Shown here piece by piece: positions 61,148 to 64,000 of a stretch of DNA of 64,000 nt (its first letter is position 1; the number at the start of each line of letters is the position of its first letter). The notes below the pieces were generated by a model. It did no database searches. It saw only the letters and a list, made by a program, of their open reading frames with translations, and was not told the origin of the DNA. The stretch spans positions 1-64,000 of the forward strand of contig NZ_BOSJ01000007.1 of the NCBI RefSeq assembly GCF_018403285.1, in the 5' to 3' direction. Source of the DNA: Paenibacillus sp. J45TS6 (GTDB lineage: Bacteria; Bacillota; Bacilli; Paenibacillales; Paenibacillaceae). The position numbers were made by a program, and so were the translations under genes.

Positions 61148-62029
61148 TTAGTACCCGCGGTACTTTTTAATAAACTGAACGGCTTTCCGAATATCTTCTT
61201 CTGGTGAAGCACCCACTTCACGCTCAATTGTGAGATAGCCTTTGTATCCAATCTCTTGCAGCGCAGCAAAGTACGCATCAAAATCAACTTGGCCTTCGCC
61301 TAGTGGAACCTCCAGGAAAGAGGCACCGGAAGAAGCCATTTCTGCAATTTTCTCATGTGTCATGCCTTCATATCCAAGGTAACCATAGACCTCTTTGGGA
61401 TCAATAGGTCTTATTTGTCTGCCGTCTTTCACATGGGTGTGGACGATGTAATCTTTCAGGATCTTGACGCCTTCCACGGGATCATCGCCTGTTACCATGA
61501 CCATGTTTGCCGGGTCAAAGTTAACGGATACGCCGTTCGTACTGAGTGTATCAAGGAAGTTTTTGAGATGAGCAGAGCGCTCAGGTCCCGTCTCAATGGC
61601 AAAGTAGGCGTTCATACTCTTCGCATAGAGGCCAAGTTCCTCACAGGCAGACTGCATCGCAGCGTAGATCGGACCGTTTACATCATCAGGAACAATACCA
61701 ATATGTGTGGTGACCACATTCGTTCCCAGTTCTACAGCGAGGTCAAGAATGCGTTTGGACTTTTCAATTTTTTCAGGATTAGCCGCAGCATCTTGAAATC
61801 CATGACCGCCAAGATCACCGCAGAGAGCCGATATTTCAAGTCCGAGATCTGCAATATAGCTTTTCAGTTCTTTACGTGCAGTAGTAGAAAGGTTCTCGGG
61901 TGACATCTCGCCGGATACGGCATAGATTTGTACACCTTCTGCACCAACTTCTTTGGACTTCTTCAAACCTTCTCGCAGTCCGACTTGAAAACTGTCGGAC
62001 ATAACGCCGATTTTATTTGTAAAAGACAT
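61148..62029 (-). CDS. Sugar phosphate isomerase/epimerase (AP endonuclease family 2 fold)
   Basis: This 293-residue TIM-barrel protein is of the xylose-isomerase-like superfamily. Metal-ligand regions are visible: IETGPERS (Glu), VNFDPANMVM (Asp), IVHTHVKDGRQIRPIDPKEV (His/Asp) and GYLTIEREVG (Glu). Members include IolE/IolH and various ketose epimerases. It is the third gene of a leftward operon with a second isomerase and a Gfo/Idh/MocA dehydrogenase. The substrate is not determined. AAGGAGG precedes the ATG. Confidence 0.88.
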   Translation of the reverse strand: MSFTNKIGVMSDSFQVGLREGLKKSKEVGAEGVQIYAVSGEMSPENLSTTARKELKSYIADLGLEISALCGDLGGHGFQDAAANPEKIEKSKRILDLAVELGTNVVTTHIGIVPDDVNGPIYAAMQSACEELGLYAKSMNAYFAIETGPERSAHLKNFLDTLSTNGVSVNFDPANMVMVTGDDPVEGVKILKDYIVHTHVKDGRQIRPIDPKEVYGYLGYEGMTHEKIAEMASSGASFLEVPLGEGQVDFDAYFAALQEIGYKGYLTIEREVGASPEEDIRKAVQFIKKYRGY

Positions 62030-62076
62030 ACTGAAGCCTCCTTATTGATTGTACTTATTCCGTGAGTTACGAAAGC

Positions 62077-62934
62077 TTAAGCTTCGTCCCAAAATCTCTT
62101 CACATTGGCAAGACCCACTCGTGCTCCAAATTCACAGTCCTCAACGCCTTCGAATTCAAGGCTGAGATATCCGTCATAACCCGAGGCCTTTACCAATTGA
62201 ATAACATCGCGCATCGGGATATCGCCTTGACCCACCACTGCTCCGCGCAGGTAGTTACCGGCAGTGGATCTAAAAAATCCATCGCCTGGATTCTGGCCGG
62301 CAGGGCGTACATAGAAGTCTTTAATATGCACAATGGATGCATAAGGAAGGTTGTTCTTCACACCAGCGAGCGGTTGTTCATCTGCACATAGGAAGTTACC
62401 TACATCGAGTGTCGTTTTGAAGTTAGGCATATTCACTGCGTGAATCAGGGCCTGAACCCGGTCACTGTGCTGAATGAAATAGCCGTGATTCTCTACACTT
62501 GTTGTAATACCGTACTTGCCAGCGTATTCCGCAATCTCCCGGCAAGCGGCAGCAAGCCGGTCTATATTTGCATTGAAATTGGCGATAGATACATCGGGAG
62601 AGGAAGCTACATCATGACGCATCAGCTTCACGCCGAGCCTGTCTGCAATATCGACTTCATTTTTCACGCGTGCAATTTCTTGCTGGTAGGCTTCTTCACT
62701 ATCTACAAGAAAATTGGCGCCAATGGCATAGTTGGATATTTCAATACCGCGCTCCGCAGCTTTCGCTACGATAAGATCAATTAGTTCAGGCTGTTCTGTC
62801 AGGTTATAACCAAGCGGTACAATTTCTATATGTTCTCCGCCATGATCGGCTGTGAAATCAATGACATCTGCAATCGTCATCGTTCCTTTTTTGAGTGCTT
62901 GATACAAGCTGTAGGAACTGAGTCCAAGTTTCAT
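62077..62934 (-). CDS. Sugar phosphate isomerase/epimerase (second paralogue)
   Basis: This 285-residue protein has the same TIM-barrel fold as its neighbour, with TSVENHGYFIQHS (Glu/His), TTLDVGNFL (Asp), ASIVHIKDFYVRP (His/Asp) and GYLSLEFEGVEDCE (Glu). It starts with an ATGA overlap on the dehydrogenase stop, so the two are translationally coupled. The two paralogues share only the fold pattern and are not recent duplicates by eye. They probably catalyse successive steps on a keto-sugar made by the dehydrogenase. Confidence 0.88.
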   Translation of the reverse strand: MKLGLSSYSLYQALKKGTMTIADVIDFTADHGGEHIEIVPLGYNLTEQPELIDLIVAKAAERGIEISNYAIGANFLVDSEEAYQQEIARVKNEVDIADRLGVKLMRHDVASSPDVSIANFNANIDRLAAACREIAEYAGKYGITTSVENHGYFIQHSDRVQALIHAVNMPNFKTTLDVGNFLCADEQPLAGVKNNLPYASIVHIKDFYVRPAGQNPGDGFFRSTAGNYLRGAVVGQGDIPMRDVIQLVKASGYDGYLSLEFEGVEDCEFGARVGLANVKRFWDEA

Positions 62935-63995
62935 AGGTATACTTCCTTTCCTGTACTTGCGGATTCATAAATACCACGAAGAATTTTCATGACTTCTACG
63001 CCGTCTTCCACAGGGCTGATCGGCTGTTTACCTGTCTGAACGCATTCTACAAAATGATCGATCTCTGCTTGGAATGCTTTTTCAAATTGGAATCCTTTGC
63101 TGTCGGTTTGCGGGCTGATGTTGATGATCGTATCGTGCTTTTCTGTAACAATGACAACTTCTGGATCGATCTCGAATCCGCCTTTTTCTCCGTATAGTTT
63201 CACTGAACCTTCATTTTCCTTTGCATGAAGAGTGAAGCTGACATCAACCATTAGGGTAGCGCCGTTCTCAAAACGAATGAGTGCATTTGCTAGATCTTCT
63301 ACATCATTATCTTGATTATTCGGGTTATAGTCGGCTGCTTTATAGGAAGAAAGATTTTTGATATTAGAGCGATCTCCTAGCTTGCGGTAGGTATTACCTG
63401 TAACCGATTTCACTTTTGGTCTGCCCATCATATACCAGCAGAGGTCAATCACGTGGACACCGATATCAATCAGCGGGCCGCCGCCGGAACGTCTTGAATC
63501 AGAGAACCAGCCGCCTGGGTTGCCGAGTCTGCGAATGTATGATGCTTTGGCATAATAGATTTCACCAAATTCTCCATTATCGATAAAAGAACGAAGCATT
63601 TGTGCGTTAGGATCATAACGGCGAACAAAGCCGACTTGCAGAATCTTACCCGATTCCTGTACTGCTTGTTGAATCTTATAAGCTTCTTCTACTGTACGGC
63701 AAAGCGGTTTCTCCACTAGAACGTGCTTACCTGCTTTCAGAGCTGCAATGGCGATCTCCGCATGGGTATCATTCCACGTACAGATGCTGACGGCATCGAT
63801 TTCTTCATTAGCAAGCAGTTCATTGTAATCACTATAGGCATGTGGGGCTTCGTATTTATCAGCGGTTTGTTTGGCCCGCTCGGCATTCATATCGCATACC
63901 GCATGAAGAACCGTATTTGGATTGTTTTTGTAAGGTGTTAGATGATATTGCGAGATGCTCCCAGCACCAATTACACCAATTTTAAGTGTTGTCAT
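62931..63995 (-). CDS. Gfo/Idh/MocA-family NAD(P)-dependent oxidoreductase
   Basis: This 354-residue sugar or inositol dehydrogenase has an N-terminal Rossmann fold (KIGVIGAGSISQYHLTPY) and the conserved EKP motif (GKHVLVEKPLCRTVEEAY, Lys near residue 95). The C-terminal substrate domain has GGGPLIDIGVHVIDLCWYMM, with the catalytic Asp-x-x-x-His pattern. The whole gene fits inside the window, its start being 5 bp from the end. It is the first visible gene of the leftward sugar operon; upstream genes lie outside. Confidence 0.92.
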   Translation of the reverse strand: MTTLKIGVIGAGSISQYHLTPYKNNPNTVLHAVCDMNAERAKQTADKYEAPHAYSDYNELLANEEIDAVSICTWNDTHAEIAIAALKAGKHVLVEKPLCRTVEEAYKIQQAVQESGKILQVGFVRRYDPNAQMLRSFIDNGEFGEIYYAKASYIRRLGNPGGWFSDSRRSGGGPLIDIGVHVIDLCWYMMGRPKVKSVTGNTYRKLGDRSNIKNLSSYKAADYNPNNQDNDVEDLANALIRFENGATLMVDVSFTLHAKENEGSVKLYGEKGGFEIDPEVVIVTEKHDTIINISPQTDSKGFQFEKAFQAEIDHFVECVQTGKQPISPVEDGVEVMKILRGIYESASTGKEVYL

Positions 63996-64000
63996 ATGTA

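Overview
The window looks like chromosomal DNA of a polysaccharide-degrading Paenibacillus or close relative. The evidence is low-to-moderate G+C, strong Shine-Dalgarno sequences, lipobox signal peptides, ECF sigma/anti-sigma pairs, a sporulation-type histidine kinase, futalosine-pathway menaquinone genes, and LplB/YtcP-type sugar importers with GH67, GH95 and GH27 glycosidases. No rRNA, tRNA, CRISPR array, prophage or intact insertion sequence was seen.

Layout. 1-3.5 kb: a PrsA-like foldase whose 5' end looks frameshifted, a GNAT acetyltransferase, and an ECF sigma/anti-sigma pair. 3.5-11.4 kb: an aldouronate (glucuronoxylan fragment) locus with two permeases, a binding lipoprotein, a Nif3-like protein, a GntR regulator and a GH67 alpha-glucuronidase, preceded by a 545-bp leader with cre-like sites. 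11.4-12.3 kb: an orphan LpxA-type acyltransferase, unexpected in a monoderm. 12.7-16.3 kb: ECF sigma, membrane anti-sigma and an ABC exporter in one overlapping operon. 16.3-19.3 kb: a structured RNA/terminator element, then a three-gene ABC-2 exporter. 19.4-21.9 kb: a GH95 fucosidase behind a palindromic operator. 22-25.6 kb: an unknown membrane-anchored protein, a 46-bp tandem repeat array, and an amino-acid ABC importer. 25.6-29 kb (minus): a Tat-exported flavin amine oxidase, a Sec-exported RidA and TatA in one operon, plus an unknown gene. 29.1-33 kb: a short TnrA/GlnR-like MerR protein, a KinB-like kinase with a degenerate GGDEF domain, and mqnB-mqnD. 33-36.4 kb: a YtrA-type GntR-ABC operon. 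36.6-43.6 kb: a secreted coiled-coil protein, an S9 peptidase, a beta-lactamase-fold hydrolase, an AEC transporter and a Mug glycosylase. 43.9-51.8 kb: a divergent polyol (probably C4 tetritol) catabolic island. 52-58.5 kb (minus): a two-component LytTR system with an ABC transporter, a membrane protein and a lipoprotein. 58.7-61 kb: AraC regulator plus GH27. 61.1-64 kb (minus): two sugar isomerase/epimerases and a Gfo/Idh/MocA dehydrogenase.

The most interesting part is the polyol island. A DeoR regulator and an SDR are transcribed leftward. A zinc polyol dehydrogenase, an RbtT/CsbX-like transporter, RpiB, DhaK, DhaL and a GlpX bisphosphatase run rightward. All three promoters of the island carry 10-bp tandem direct repeats (AAACRAAAGW-like) 6-8 bp upstream of the -35 box. 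A near-consensus cre site lies just downstream of the dehydrogenase promoter. The simplest model is oxidation of erythritol or threitol to erythrulose, phosphorylation by DhaKL, and isomerisation to erythrose 4-phosphate. The substrate is inferred, not proven.

Other points of note are the LpxA homologue, the secreted oxidase/RidA/TatA module, a LytTR operator with exact 21-bp spacing upstream of the ABC promoter at 55.2 kb, and several repeat or RNA-structure elements in intergenic DNA. All assignments come from reading the sequence and translated motifs; no database search was run.
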